The notes beneath the pieces were generated by a model that was not told the origin of the DNA, did not search any database, and saw nothing but the letters and a program-made list of their open reading frames with translations. A stretch of 64,000 nucleotides of DNA from G965216905 sp965216905. Its GTDB lineage: Bacteria; Actinomycetota; Acidimicrobiia; Spongiisociales; ZC4RG35. Below, piece by piece: positions 8,587 through 17,091 of the stretch. Positions within the stretch are counted from its first letter, which is position 1. Every line of letters begins with the position of its first letter. A program made the translations under genes and the position numbers. The stretch spans positions 2,170,001 through 2,234,000 of the forward strand of contig OZ244213.1 in NCBI GenBank assembly GCA_965216905.1. The letters run 5' to 3'.

Positions 8587-9131
8587 AGGAACCGAAGCGG
8601 CCCGGTGTGCGTGTATCCCACATGATCGACAGCAGTGAGACCGTGACCGGCGAACTTCCGGTCATCGAGACCCCACTCGACTTCGACGGGTTCTACCGAG
8701 CGTCATACCCTCAGGTGGCCCGGGCGCTCACTGCAACCCTCGGAGACCGGCATTTGGGGGCCGAAGCGGCTGACGAGGCCATGGCGAGGTGTTACGCCCA
8801 TTGGTCATCGGTCTCCGGATACGACAATCCCGGAGGATGGGTCTACCGGGTGGGGCTCAACTGGGCCCGATCGGTTCGCCGCAAGCTCGGGCGCCGCCCT
8901 CCGGCTCCCGACCGCTACTACGACGAGATGCCCGAGGTCGGCGACCCTGCGGTCACGCGGGCCCTCGCCGATCTCGACGTGCGGCTGCGGGCGGTGGTCG
9001 TCTGCCGGTTCCTGCTGGATTGGTCCACGGCCGAGACGGCCGAGGCCCTCGGCATCCGGGAAGGGACCGTCAAGAGCAGAACCCATCGGGCACTGAGACG
9101 GCTCGAAGCGACCTTGGAGGATGCGCGATGA
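8583..9131 (+). CDS. ECF RNA polymerase sigma factor (SigE/sigma-70 family)
   Basis: A 182-residue extracytoplasmic-function sigma factor. Region 2 covers about residues 25-95 (FDGFYRASYPQVARAL ... GGWVYRVGLNWARS). Region 4 covers about 125-180, with an HTH (TAETAEALGIREGTVKSRTH). The GTG at 8583 overlaps the previous stop and has AAGGA 6 nt upstream, so it is preferred to ATG 8622. Its stop overlaps the ATG of the next gene, a single-pass membrane protein that is probably its partner. It would direct RNA polymerase to a stress or envelope regulon; the signal is unknown. Confidence 0.9.
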   Translation: MKEPKRPGVRVSHMIDSSETVTGELPVIETPLDFDGFYRASYPQVARALTATLGDRHLGAEAADEAMARCYAHWSSVSGYDNPGGWVYRVGLNWARSVRRKLGRRPPAPDRYYDEMPEVGDPAVTRALADLDVRLRAVVVCRFLLDWSTAETAEALGIREGTVKSRTHRALRRLEATLEDAR

Positions 9132-10594
9132 GGGCGGACATGAGCTTCGAGGAACGTCTGCGGGAACACTTCGGCGCGGTCGAATCCCAACCCACGCCCC
9201 GGGGCAAGGGTCCGGCGGTGGCGGCTGCCGCCGGGCGGCGGTGGGTGCGCCGCCGCCGGGCCGGAATCGCCATCGGCGTGCTGGTGGCGGGAACCCTCGC
9301 CGGGCTCGGCGTGTTGAAGGCGATCGACTCCTTCGGCTCCGACGTCCCGGTCGCCGACGACGGTGGGGACGCGCAAGCACCGATCGAACTCGATTGGGGT
9401 GCGGTCTCCGATGGGGGTCTCGTCGGCTATCAAACGAAGCTTTCCCCCGTCGGCGAGGTGGTCTATGCCATCTCCACCGCACCGGGGTCACGGTTCGACC
9501 AGGGGATGCCGCCCCGGCATCTCTACAGCTCTTCGGACGGTTTGAGCTGGCAGCCTCTGGGAGATCTCGGACTCGGCGCAGGCTGGTGGACCCAAGAGCT
9601 GCAAGGGGTGGGAGACACGCTCTATGTGGTCGGGACCGCACCCGCCGCCGGGGCCGGCACCCGGGCGTCGGTCTTCGTGGCCACCGGCACCGCGGAAGAG
9701 CCAGGGGAGTGGAAGGCACAGGTCCTCGAGACCGGCTGGCCGGCCGACACGCTCCCGCTCGAGTTCTCAACGACGAACGTCGAGGTCGCCGTTCACGAGG
9801 GCACCGTTGTCGTCGCCGCCCGCTCCACCGCCGCCTACGACCTCTGGAACCTGCTCCCCGCAGAGATCACGCAACGACCCGACGTCTCGTGGGAAACAGA
9901 CTCGACGGGCATCAGAGTGATCGAGTGGGAGGAGGGCGAGTTCGACGTCAACCAGACCGAGGTGTGGAGCGCCACGTGGGAAGAGCTCGGCGTCGATGGC
10001 GGCGATTCCAACCGGGCAGCCCTATGGGTGTCCGACGGCGATGGATTCGAGCCCATCACCCCACCCGACCTCCATCCCGAGACCTGGGCGATGAAGCTCG
10101 CCTCCACCGGCGACGGGTTCCTCCTCGCCGCCTCCGGCAGCCAGGTCCAGGTGTTCCGTTCGGTCGACGGCCGGACCTGGGACAACCTGGACGTCATTCC
10201 GGGAGCGTCGTGGGTGCAGGCGGTCGGGAGCGTGGACGGTCATCCGGTGGTGGTGGCCGAGGGGCAGCAGGGCTCCCGCGTCTTCGCCCGGTTCGGTGAC
10301 CGCTGGGAGAGCGCCGGACCCGAGACGCCACCGAACACGTGGACGATGGCTGCCGACGTTGCGGGCGATCGGCTGGCGCTGGTGATGTCGGCTGCCGAGT
10401 CCGGCCGACCGAGTCTCATGATCACGGACGATCTCCGAGCTTGGCGACCAGTACCGATCCTCCGGATGATGGATGAACAGTGGATCGAGACGGTGCAGTT
10501 CATCGGCGACTCGATCTGGCTGGCGGGGTCGGGACACGAGAGCCGGGAGGGTTCGGGCCGGACGCTCAACCTGGTTGCCGAGCTCCCGGGATGA
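9128..10594 (+). CDS. single-pass membrane protein, probable partner of the ECF sigma factor
   Basis: A 488-residue protein whose ATG overlaps the sigma-factor stop. Residues 1-45 are cytoplasmic, rich in Arg near the membrane (RRWVRRRRAG), then one membrane helix (about 46-66), then some 420 exported residues. The exterior part has Trp- and Asp-containing repeats (SSDGLSWQPLGDL, SVDGRTWDNLDV, TDDLRAWRPV) like sialidase/BNR-type propeller blades. The short cytoplasmic tail lacks a recognisable ZAS zinc motif, so calling it an anti-sigma factor rests on gene coupling and topology alone. It may sense an extracellular ligand and release the sigma factor. Confidence 0.7.
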   Translation: MRADMSFEERLREHFGAVESQPTPRGKGPAVAAAAGRRWVRRRRAGIAIGVLVAGTLAGLGVLKAIDSFGSDVPVADDGGDAQAPIELDWGAVSDGGLVGYQTKLSPVGEVVYAISTAPGSRFDQGMPPRHLYSSSDGLSWQPLGDLGLGAGWWTQELQGVGDTLYVVGTAPAAGAGTRASVFVATGTAEEPGEWKAQVLETGWPADTLPLEFSTTNVEVAVHEGTVVVAARSTAAYDLWNLLPAEITQRPDVSWETDSTGIRVIEWEEGEFDVNQTEVWSATWEELGVDGGDSNRAALWVSDGDGFEPITPPDLHPETWAMKLASTGDGFLLAASGSQVQVFRSVDGRTWDNLDVIPGASWVQAVGSVDGHPVVVAEGQQGSRVFARFGDRWESAGPETPPNTWTMAADVAGDRLALVMSAAESGRPSLMITDDLRAWRPVPILRMMDEQWIETVQFIGDSIWLAGSGHESREGSGRTLNLVAELPG

Positions 10595-10624
10595 TGCCGG
10601 TGGGTGAGCACCTTCGGGAGCTGC

Positions 10625-10642
10625 TCACAGCCAGATCACAGG
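10625..10642 (+). promoter_or_regulatory. PhoP-box-like direct repeat upstream of the response regulator
   Basis: TCACAGC and TCACAGG, separated by four bases (11-bp period), lie 33 nt before the response-regulator start. This matches the TCACAGC-N4-TCACAGC site known for Mycobacterium tuberculosis PhoP. Autoregulation by the downstream gene product is inferred. Confidence 0.65.
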
Positions 10643-10675
10643 GAACTCCCAGGTTCGGCGACCAGACTGGGGCGC

Positions 10676-11356
10676 ATGACCGCCGAACGGTTGCTCCTGG
10701 TCGACGACGAAGACAACCTCCGCTCGATGCTGGCTGCCGCGCTCGCTCACAACGGCTACGACGTGGTCTCGGCCGCCACCGGTCGGGCAGCCCTCGATGC
10801 CATCGTCGAGTCGGCACCCGATCTGCTCGTCCTCGACGTCATGCTCCCGGACATCGACGGCTTCGAGATCGTCAGGCGACTTCGAAACACCGGAAACCGG
10901 ACACCGGTGCTGTTTCTCACCGCTCGAGACGCCACCGAGGATCGCGTTCGCGGGTTGACGCTGGGCGGTGACGACTATCTCATCAAGCCCTTCTCGCTGG
11001 AGGAGCTGGTCGCCCGCATCGCGGCGATTCTGCGCCGGACCGGCTACACGCAGGCGGGCTCGGTGATGACGATCGCCGATCTTCGCATGGATGACGATGC
11101 CCACCGGGTCACTCGAGGCGGCGCGGAGATCTCGCTCTCGCCCACCGAGTACAACCTTCTGCGATACCTGCTCGCCAACAAGGGCCGGGTGCTCTCCAAG
11201 AGTCAGATTCTCGACCATGTCTGGCAGTACGACTTTGGCGGCGACGGGGGGGTGGTCGAGACCTACATCGGATACCTGCGCAAGAAGATCGACGATCCGG
11301 ATCGAGCGCTCATCCGAACCGTCCGGGGCGTCGGGTACGTCCTGCGGGAGGATTGA
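10676..11356 (+). CDS. OmpR/PhoB-family response regulator (PhoP-like)
   Basis: A 226-residue two-component regulator. The receiver domain (about 4-118) has the acidic pair D10/D11, phosphoacceptor D54 (LDVMLPD) and K104 (IKPF). The winged-helix effector (about 130-225) shows LSPTEYNLLRYL and the terminal RTVRGVGYVL. It pairs with the histidine kinase beginning 28 nt downstream. A tandem TCACAGC-type repeat lies just upstream, suggesting it is a PhoP orthologue that controls itself; the regulon is not visible here. No strong Shine-Dalgarno precedes the ATG; CAGACT 7 nt upstream could be a weak -10. Confidence 0.92.
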   Translation: MTAERLLLVDDEDNLRSMLAAALAHNGYDVVSAATGRAALDAIVESAPDLLVLDVMLPDIDGFEIVRRLRNTGNRTPVLFLTARDATEDRVRGLTLGGDDYLIKPFSLEELVARIAAILRRTGYTQAGSVMTIADLRMDDDAHRVTRGGAEISLSPTEYNLLRYLLANKGRVLSKSQILDHVWQYDFGGDGGVVETYIGYLRKKIDDPDRALIRTVRGVGYVLRED

Positions 11357-11384
11357 GCATGCCGGCACCGACCGGAGTTCCTCC

Positions 11385-12803
11385 GTGTCGTTGAGATCCC
11401 GCCTTCTGGCCGCCATGCTGGTGATCGCGCTCCTCCTCGTCGGCACCGGCGTGCTCGTCACCTGCAGCATCCGCGCCCACCTGGTCGGCCAGATCGACCA
11501 ACAGCTCGCCCAGACGGCCCGCCTGGCGCCGACGGTGCTGGGGGAACGCGGGCGCCCGCGACCCTCGTCGGGGCTCAGCTCGCTCTATGTGGCGGTGATC
11601 GCAGACGATCGAACCGTGGAGACGCGGGCGACGCCCGACCTCGTCGCCTCCAGTGCTGCCGCTCCCGATTGGAACGACCCGCGGCTCGCCGCCACGACCG
11701 GTGCCGGCAGCCCGATCACCGTCGAATCGGTCGACGGTGACGTTCGGTATCGAGCGGTGAGCCTTGGTTCGACCCAGATCCAAGTCGTGTTCGCCGCTCC
11801 CTTGACCGAGGTGGACGCCACCGTGCGACGGTTGGCGCTGGTGCAGCTCCTGGCGATCGCGGCCGCAATCGGAGTCCTCCTCCTGATCGGATCGTGGGTG
11901 ATGCGGTTCGGGGTGCGCCCCATCAACCGGATGACCGAGGCGGCCCGAGCCATCGGCGAAGGCGACCTGTCCCGAAGAGTCCCGGAGGAGGTGGCCACCT
12001 CGGAGGCGGGCGTGCTCGGACGAGCGTTGAACCGGATGCTCGAACGCATCGAGAACGCCATGTCGGCTCGCCGGGCGTCGGAAGATCGACTGCGGCGTTT
12101 CGTGGCCGATGCATCGCATGAACTGCGAACCCCCATCGCCACCATCCGGGGCTACGCAGAGCTGTACCGGACCGGTGGTCTGGAGGACGCCGGGGCGCGA
12201 GACGACGCGATGAGGAGGACGGAGCAGGAGGCAATCCGCATGGGGTCGCTGGTCGACGATCTCCTGCTGCTCGCACGGCTCGACGAGGGCCGGCCGCTGG
12301 AGCGAAGCCGGGTCGATCTGGTGGCGGTCGTCAGCGATCTGGTCGGTGACGCCGAGACGCTCCACGCCGCTCGATCGATCGAAGCGGATGTCCCCCCCGA
12401 GGTGGTTCCGATCATCGGCGATGAGCTGCGGCTTCGGCAAGTGGTCTCCAACCTGATCGCCAACGCGCTCACCCATACCCCCGACACCGCCCGCATCCGC
12501 GTGCGGCTCTTCCGCGACGCATCGAACGTCGTGCTCACCGTCGCCGATGACGGGCCGGGCATGTCGACTCAGGACGTGTCCAGGGCCACCGAACGCTTCT
12601 ATCGCGCCGACCCCTCTCGAACGCGAGCGAGGGGAGGTTCGGGGCTCGGGCTCTCGATCGTGGAGGCGATCGTGTCGGCTCATGAGGGAACGTTCGAGCT
12701 GGACTCCGGAATCGGTGAGGGCACGGTGGTGACGCTCACCTTTCCCGACCCCGACGAGGTCACCGGCGCCGGGGCGGGTAACGTCGGTGATGATGACACC
12801 TGA
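11385..12803 (+). CDS. sensor histidine kinase, partner of the PhoP-like regulator
   Basis: A 472-residue membrane kinase. There are two membrane helices (about 8-28 and 150-172) around an exterior sensor of about 120 residues. A HAMP domain follows (173-228), then the HisKA dimerisation region with phospho-His245 in ASHELRTP, and the ATPase domain with N, DDGPGM (G1) and GGSGLGLSIV (G2) boxes. GGAG lies 7 nt before the GTG at 11385, fixing the start. Organised regulator-then-kinase, as is usual for actinobacterial OmpR systems. The signal is not deducible. Its 3' end overlaps the start of the NYN/OST-HTH gene, implying co-expression. Confidence 0.92.
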   Translation: MSLRSRLLAAMLVIALLLVGTGVLVTCSIRAHLVGQIDQQLAQTARLAPTVLGERGRPRPSSGLSSLYVAVIADDRTVETRATPDLVASSAAAPDWNDPRLAATTGAGSPITVESVDGDVRYRAVSLGSTQIQVVFAAPLTEVDATVRRLALVQLLAIAAAIGVLLLIGSWVMRFGVRPINRMTEAARAIGEGDLSRRVPEEVATSEAGVLGRALNRMLERIENAMSARRASEDRLRRFVADASHELRTPIATIRGYAELYRTGGLEDAGARDDAMRRTEQEAIRMGSLVDDLLLLARLDEGRPLERSRVDLVAVVSDLVGDAETLHAARSIEADVPPEVVPIIGDELRLRQVVSNLIANALTHTPDTARIRVRLFRDASNVVLTVADDGPGMSTQDVSRATERFYRADPSRTRARGGSGLGLSIVEAIVSAHEGTFELDSGIGEGTVVTLTFPDPDEVTGAGAGNVGDDDT

Positions 12804-13824
12804 TGACGAACGCATCGCACTCTTCCTCGACTACGAGAACCTGGCGATCGGGGCGCGCGACGCCCTGAGCGGCATGGCATTCGACTTTCGACCGATCGGC
12901 GATGCTCTCGCCGAACGGGGGCGCGTGGTATCTCGAAGGGCGTACGCGGATTGGTCGATGTTCGACGACGACCGCCGCATGCTCACCCGCAACCACGTCG
13001 AACTGATCGAGATACCCCAACGGATGGGGGTGGTTCGAAAGAACGCCGCCGACATCAAGATGGCGGTGGACGCCATCGAGCTCGCCTTCGAGCGCAACTA
13101 CATCACCACGTTCGTCATCTGCACCGGCGACTCGGACTTCACGCCGCTCGTCCACAAGCTGCGTGAGCTCAATCGCCGAGTGATCGGCGTGGGCGTCGGT
13201 CCGTCGACTTCGAACCTCCTTCCGCCCGCGTGTGACGAGTTCCTGTTCTACGAGAAACTGGAGGGCGTCGATCTCCGGGTGGAGGACGCCCGGGACACCA
13301 CCCCGGAACCCGAGCCGGCGGCGAGCGACGGGGCAAAAGGTCTCGATGAGCTGGAGCGCACCGTCACGACCACGCTGTCGGGACTGCAACGGTCGGGCGG
13401 GGAGTCGGTCCTGGCTTCCTCACTGAAGCGGGCTCTGCTTCGCAAGGATCCGACGTTCAACGAAGCCGATTACGGCTTCCGGGCGTTCGGGGAGCTGCTT
13501 CGACACCTCGAAGCCAAGGGAGTGATCGCCATGAGCGAGGGTCCGGCCAAGGGCGACCCGGTGCTCGATCTGTCGTCCGGCCAGGACGAGATGGAAGCGT
13601 TCGCGTTGCTGGTCGACGTCGTGGAAACCATCGTCAAACGGAACGGCCCCCCGGCCCTGTCGGGGCTCAAGAACCAGGTGCGCAAGCGGCAGGAGGACTT
13701 CTCGGAGAAGCGGTTCGGTTTCGGGGGGTTTCTCCAGTTCGTCAAGGCCGCCCAGAACCGAGGCCTGGTGGGCCTGGCTTGGGACGATGAACTCAGCGAC
13801 TACGTGGTCGACGTTCCCGCCTGA
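12787..13824 (+). CDS. NYN-domain ribonuclease-like protein with two OST-HTH/LOTUS domains
   Basis: A 345-residue protein. Residues 8-150 form a NYN (PIN-like, LabA-type) domain, with the acidic residues expected for metal binding: LDYENL near the start, ADIKMAVD, and CTGDSDFTPL. Residues about 180-250 and 265-345 look like two winged OST-HTH/LOTUS domains (GFRAFGELLRHLEAKGVI; GFGGFLQFVKAAQNRGLV), which bind RNA in other proteins. A role in RNA processing or turnover is likely; the target is unknown. Three start codons in a row (GTG 12787, ATG 12790, ATG 12793) overlap the histidine-kinase stop, so translation is probably coupled. Confidence 0.88.
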   Translation: MMMTPDDERIALFLDYENLAIGARDALSGMAFDFRPIGDALAERGRVVSRRAYADWSMFDDDRRMLTRNHVELIEIPQRMGVVRKNAADIKMAVDAIELAFERNYITTFVICTGDSDFTPLVHKLRELNRRVIGVGVGPSTSNLLPPACDEFLFYEKLEGVDLRVEDARDTTPEPEPAASDGAKGLDELERTVTTTLSGLQRSGGESVLASSLKRALLRKDPTFNEADYGFRAFGELLRHLEAKGVIAMSEGPAKGDPVLDLSSGQDEMEAFALLVDVVETIVKRNGPPALSGLKNQVRKRQEDFSEKRFGFGGFLQFVKAAQNRGLVGLAWDDELSDYVVDVPA

Positions 13825-13830
13825 CCCTCC

Positions 13831-15054
13831 GTGAGCCGAGCCAACGCCGACGTCGTGGTCATCGGTGGAGGCATCGTCGGCGCCGCCATCGCCCATCAGA
13901 TCGTCGCCAGAAGTGACCACACCGTCGTCGTGTGCGAGAAGGGGTCGGCTCCCGGTGAGGGCTCGACAGGTGCGTCATCTTCGATCGTCCGCGTCCGGTA
14001 CTCCCACCCGGAGGTTGTCCGGCTGGCGGTGTCGTGTCTCGATGCCTGGAACTCTTGGGACCGGTTCGTGGGCGGCACCACCACCGCCCGCTTCGAAGCC
14101 TGTGGAGGGTTGTGGATCGATACAGGAGAACCGGCGGCCGTCTCCGCCGAGGCCGAGCGGATGGGGGCGGCCGGAGCCGAGGTCGAGATCGTCGACCACC
14201 CGTCCCGACTCCACGCGGCGCTGGCGGGCTGCGTCGTTCCCCTCGACCTCGACGTCGACACCGAACACGAGTGTCGTGACGGAACTGCGTTTCTCTTCGA
14301 ACCGGGTGCCGGCTGGGTCGATCCGATGGCGGCGCTGTCCGATCTGCTCACAGCAGCCGAAGCGGGCGGTGCCGAGTTGCGATATCGAACCCGTGTCACA
14401 GGCATCCTTCGAGACGGGCACGGAGTGGTTGGGGTCGAGACGGCCGGCGGAGATCGGATCGGCGCGGCTCTCGTCGTCAACGCGGCCGGTCCGTGGGCGC
14501 CGGAGATCGACCGGCTGGCAGGCATGAAACTCGGCTGGACGCTGGCGCCGACCCGCATCCAGACCGTCTACGTGGAGACGCCACCCGGGGCCGACCGGCT
14601 TCCCATCGTCTTCGATCGACCCACGGGAATCTACCTGCGGCCCAACGGTGCGACCACCATGGTCGGTGGAGTCCGCGAGAGCGACGAATTGGAACGGGTG
14701 CCGGAGCCCGATCGATTCGTCCGGACTCCGGACGCCGGGTTCCGCGACCGGATGATGGCTGCATTGGGGCATCGATGCCCCGGCCTCACCGTGACCGGAC
14801 CGACGTCGGGAATCGCCGGGCTGTACACCATCAACCGCGAGGACGTCCACCCCGTCGTGGGCTCCGCCGCTCCCGGTTACTTCGTCGCCTCGGGTTTCAG
14901 CGGGCACGGTTTCAAACTGGCGCCGATGATCGGGGCGATGGCTGCCAGGCAGATCACGGCGGGCGCGAGCGCTTGGGACCCTGACGTGTCGCCGGAACTG
15001 TTCGCGGTGGACCGTGAACCGTTCTCGCCGGAGGCTCGATCGGTGCTCGCTTGA
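13831..15054 (+). CDS. FAD-dependent amino-acid/sarcosine oxidase-like oxidoreductase
   Basis: A 407-residue DAO-family flavoprotein. The N-terminal dinucleotide fold reads VVVIGGGIVGAAIAHQI, and the C-terminal FAD contact is near GYFVASGFSGHGFKLAP, both like sarcosine oxidase beta subunits and dimethylglycine-type dehydrogenases. It would oxidise a secondary or N-methyl amine to an imine with transfer to oxygen or another acceptor. It starts with GTG 6 nt after the NYN gene stop, so it may be in the same transcript. The substrate cannot be assigned, and no sarcosine oxidase alpha/gamma genes are beside it. Confidence 0.82.
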   Translation: MSRANADVVVIGGGIVGAAIAHQIVARSDHTVVVCEKGSAPGEGSTGASSSIVRVRYSHPEVVRLAVSCLDAWNSWDRFVGGTTTARFEACGGLWIDTGEPAAVSAEAERMGAAGAEVEIVDHPSRLHAALAGCVVPLDLDVDTEHECRDGTAFLFEPGAGWVDPMAALSDLLTAAEAGGAELRYRTRVTGILRDGHGVVGVETAGGDRIGAALVVNAAGPWAPEIDRLAGMKLGWTLAPTRIQTVYVETPPGADRLPIVFDRPTGIYLRPNGATTMVGGVRESDELERVPEPDRFVRTPDAGFRDRMMAALGHRCPGLTVTGPTSGIAGLYTINREDVHPVVGSAAPGYFVASGFSGHGFKLAPMIGAMAARQITAGASAWDPDVSPELFAVDREPFSPEARSVLA

Positions 15055-15067
15055 TCCTGTCCGCCGA

Positions 15068-16504
15068 TCAGGCGGCCGCTCTGATCGCACGGTTGCGGCG
15101 GAGCCCGACATACCCGATGGCCACGGCCACCACCAGCATCGCCGCCATCGCCAGCGCCACGTCGCGCAGGCCCTGGACCTGAAACCCCGCCGGTGCCGAG
15201 GCCGCATCACCTGCCAGTGGTCCATCGGCACGGGCTGCGACCCGAGCCGCCCAAAGCGACCCGACCACCGCCACCCCGGTGATTTGGCCCATCAGACGGG
15301 TCAACGTGAGGATTCCGCTGCCGACCCCCTTGTACGCCGGTGGGACCGAGCCCATGATGGCGCTGTTGTTCGGAGACTGGAACAGACCGATCCCGGCGCC
15401 GAGGGGGACCGCCAGCAAAGCGAAGGTCGAGAAACTGGTGTCCGTGGCGAGAACCTGGAACCCCATCACCGTGATGGCCATGATCCCGAGCCCGATCAGG
15501 GTGAGACGCCGGACGCCGATGCGGTCCGACCACGAGCCGGCCAGCGGCGAGACCACGCCGAGGACGGTCGGCCCGATGCCGAGCGCGATCCCCACCCTTC
15601 GAGGAGACCATCCGAGCACGCCCTCCAGGTAGAACGGCAGCAGGAAGAACACCGCGGCCAGAACGACGAATACCAGGAAGCCGGTGATGACGCTCACGGC
15701 CAGCAGTGGATCACGGAAGAGACGCAGGTCGATCATGGGATTCGTCGTGCGGAGCTCGGTCCGTACGAACTGGGTGCCGAGCACGAGTGTGGCGACTCCC
15801 AGGCCGAGGATCCACGGCGACCGGTACCCGACCTCCTGTCCCAGGGTGACGGCGAGCGCCATCGTCAGCAGCGCCGCCGACAGGAGGGCGGCGCCCGGGA
15901 AATCGAACCGCTGACCTCCCACCGGAGGGATTTCCGGGACGTTCTTGATCGCCAGACGGGTGCCGACGATCCCCACGGGCAGGTTCACGAAGAAGATCGC
16001 ACGCCAGTCGGCCAGATCGATCAACAGCCCACCCAACACCGGACCGGTGACGATCCCGATCGACACGAACGTCCCGATCAGTCCCAGGGCCTTGCCCCGT
16101 TCCTCGTCGGGGAACGCCTCCGTGACGATGGCGGCGCCGAGGGCGAGGATCATGACCGCGCCGATGGCCTGCAACACCCGGAAACCGATGAGGAGCCCGA
16201 CGGTTGGTGCCAGTCCGCACAACACCGAAGCCGCCGTGAAGACGACGAAGCCGGCCGTGTAGATCCGCTTCTTCCCGACGACGTCGCCGAGTCTCCCGAC
16301 GCCGAGGGTGAGGCCGGCCAGGGTGAGCAGGTAGGCGACCGAAACCCACTGGACCACCGCCAACGACGTTCCAAAGAACGAGCGGATGGTCGGGAGGGCG
16401 ATGTTGACGATCGAACCGTCGATGGTGGCGAGCAGAACCCCGACGCCGACCGCGGCCATGACGTGCCATTTGCGCGTCTGGTCGTCCGGGGAGGTTTGGG
16501 ACAT
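15068..16504 (-). CDS. MFS drug transporter, DHA2 (EmrB/QacA) family
   Basis: A 478-residue proton-driven efflux permease with fourteen predicted membrane helices. Motif A is present as GRLGDVVGKKRIY after helix 2, and a motif C-like GTFVSIGIVTGPVLGG lies in helix 5. The N-terminal DGSIVNIALPTI is the D1 motif of the DHA2 branch. It would export a hydrophobic or cationic compound. A TACAGT hexamer ends 7 nt before the ATG and there is no Shine-Dalgarno, so a leaderless message is likely. No TetR or MarR regulator sits beside it. Convergent with the FAD oxidase gene. Confidence 0.92.
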   Translation of the reverse strand: MSQTSPDDQTRKWHVMAAVGVGVLLATIDGSIVNIALPTIRSFFGTSLAVVQWVSVAYLLTLAGLTLGVGRLGDVVGKKRIYTAGFVVFTAASVLCGLAPTVGLLIGFRVLQAIGAVMILALGAAIVTEAFPDEERGKALGLIGTFVSIGIVTGPVLGGLLIDLADWRAIFFVNLPVGIVGTRLAIKNVPEIPPVGGQRFDFPGAALLSAALLTMALAVTLGQEVGYRSPWILGLGVATLVLGTQFVRTELRTTNPMIDLRLFRDPLLAVSVITGFLVFVVLAAVFFLLPFYLEGVLGWSPRRVGIALGIGPTVLGVVSPLAGSWSDRIGVRRLTLIGLGIMAITVMGFQVLATDTSFSTFALLAVPLGAGIGLFQSPNNSAIMGSVPPAYKGVGSGILTLTRLMGQITGVAVVGSLWAARVAARADGPLAGDAASAPAGFQVQGLRDVALAMAAMLVVAVAIGYVGLRRNRAIRAAA

Positions 16505-16511
16505 CCGCCGG

Positions 16512-16517
16512 ACTGTA
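16512..16517 (-). promoter_or_regulatory. putative -10 element of the DHA2 transporter gene
   Basis: TACAGT on the minus strand, 7 nt before the ATG at 16504; part of the recurrent leaderless-promoter pattern. Confidence 0.45.
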
Positions 16518-16557
16518 CTTCCGGCAGATCACCGGGTCGGCCTGGTAGAACCGACCG

Positions 16558-17091
16558 ATGAATCGAATCTGGGTCGTCGGCTCGAGTGGATCCGGCAAGA
16601 GCCGGCTGGCCGGCGTCTTGGCCGGCGCCCTCGGCGTGCCTCATGTCGAGCTCGACGCCATCCACCATCAGCCTGACTGGGAGGAGCTCCCGCTTCCGCA
16701 GTTCCGAGAAACCATCGACCGGCGCACCGCCGAGCCCGGGTGGGTGGTCGACGGCAACTACGCCAAGGTGGCCGACATCGTCGTCTCCAGGGCCGACACC
16801 GTGGTCTGGTTGGATCTCCCCAAACCGCTGGTCATGCGTCGGCTGGCCTGGCGCACGTTGACGCGCGGTCTCCTCCGCGAGGAACTTTGGAACGGGAACC
16901 GCGAGCGGTTGGCGAACTTCATCCGCGTCGACCCGGAGAAGTCGGTGCTGCGGTGGGCGTGGACGCGGTGGGACGAGCATCAGGAGCGATACGAGCGGCT
17001 CCAGCGACAATTCGGCGGGACGTTCGTCCGGCTCCGGTCCGACGACGAGGTGACGAGATTCGTCGAGGAGTTCCGCTCACGGAGTGGATGA
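16558..17091 (+). CDS. P-loop kinase-like protein (topology-modulation FlaR-like / adenylate kinase-like)
   Basis: A 177-residue soluble NTPase-like protein. Walker A is VGSSGSGKSRL near residue 7, followed by a variant of the shikimate/adenylate-kinase-like LDAIHH stretch and VVWLDLP (Walker B region). It belongs to the family loosely annotated as FlaR or DNA topology modulation kinase; the true substrate is not known. TAGAAC ends 6 nt before the ATG and no ribosome binding site is seen. Its 3' end overlaps the convergent MFS gene by 15 nt. Confidence 0.78.
   Translation: MNRIWVVGSSGSGKSRLAGVLAGALGVPHVELDAIHHQPDWEELPLPQFRETIDRRTAEPGWVVDGNYAKVADIVVSRADTVVWLDLPKPLVMRRLAWRTLTRGLLREELWNGNRERLANFIRVDPEKSVLRWAWTRWDEHQERYERLQRQFGGTFVRLRSDDEVTRFVEEFRSRSG

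Noticed and set aside
15014..16561. 515-codon open frame on the plus strand
   Set aside because: Antisense shadow of the DHA2 transporter, with low-complexity charged product and no motif.
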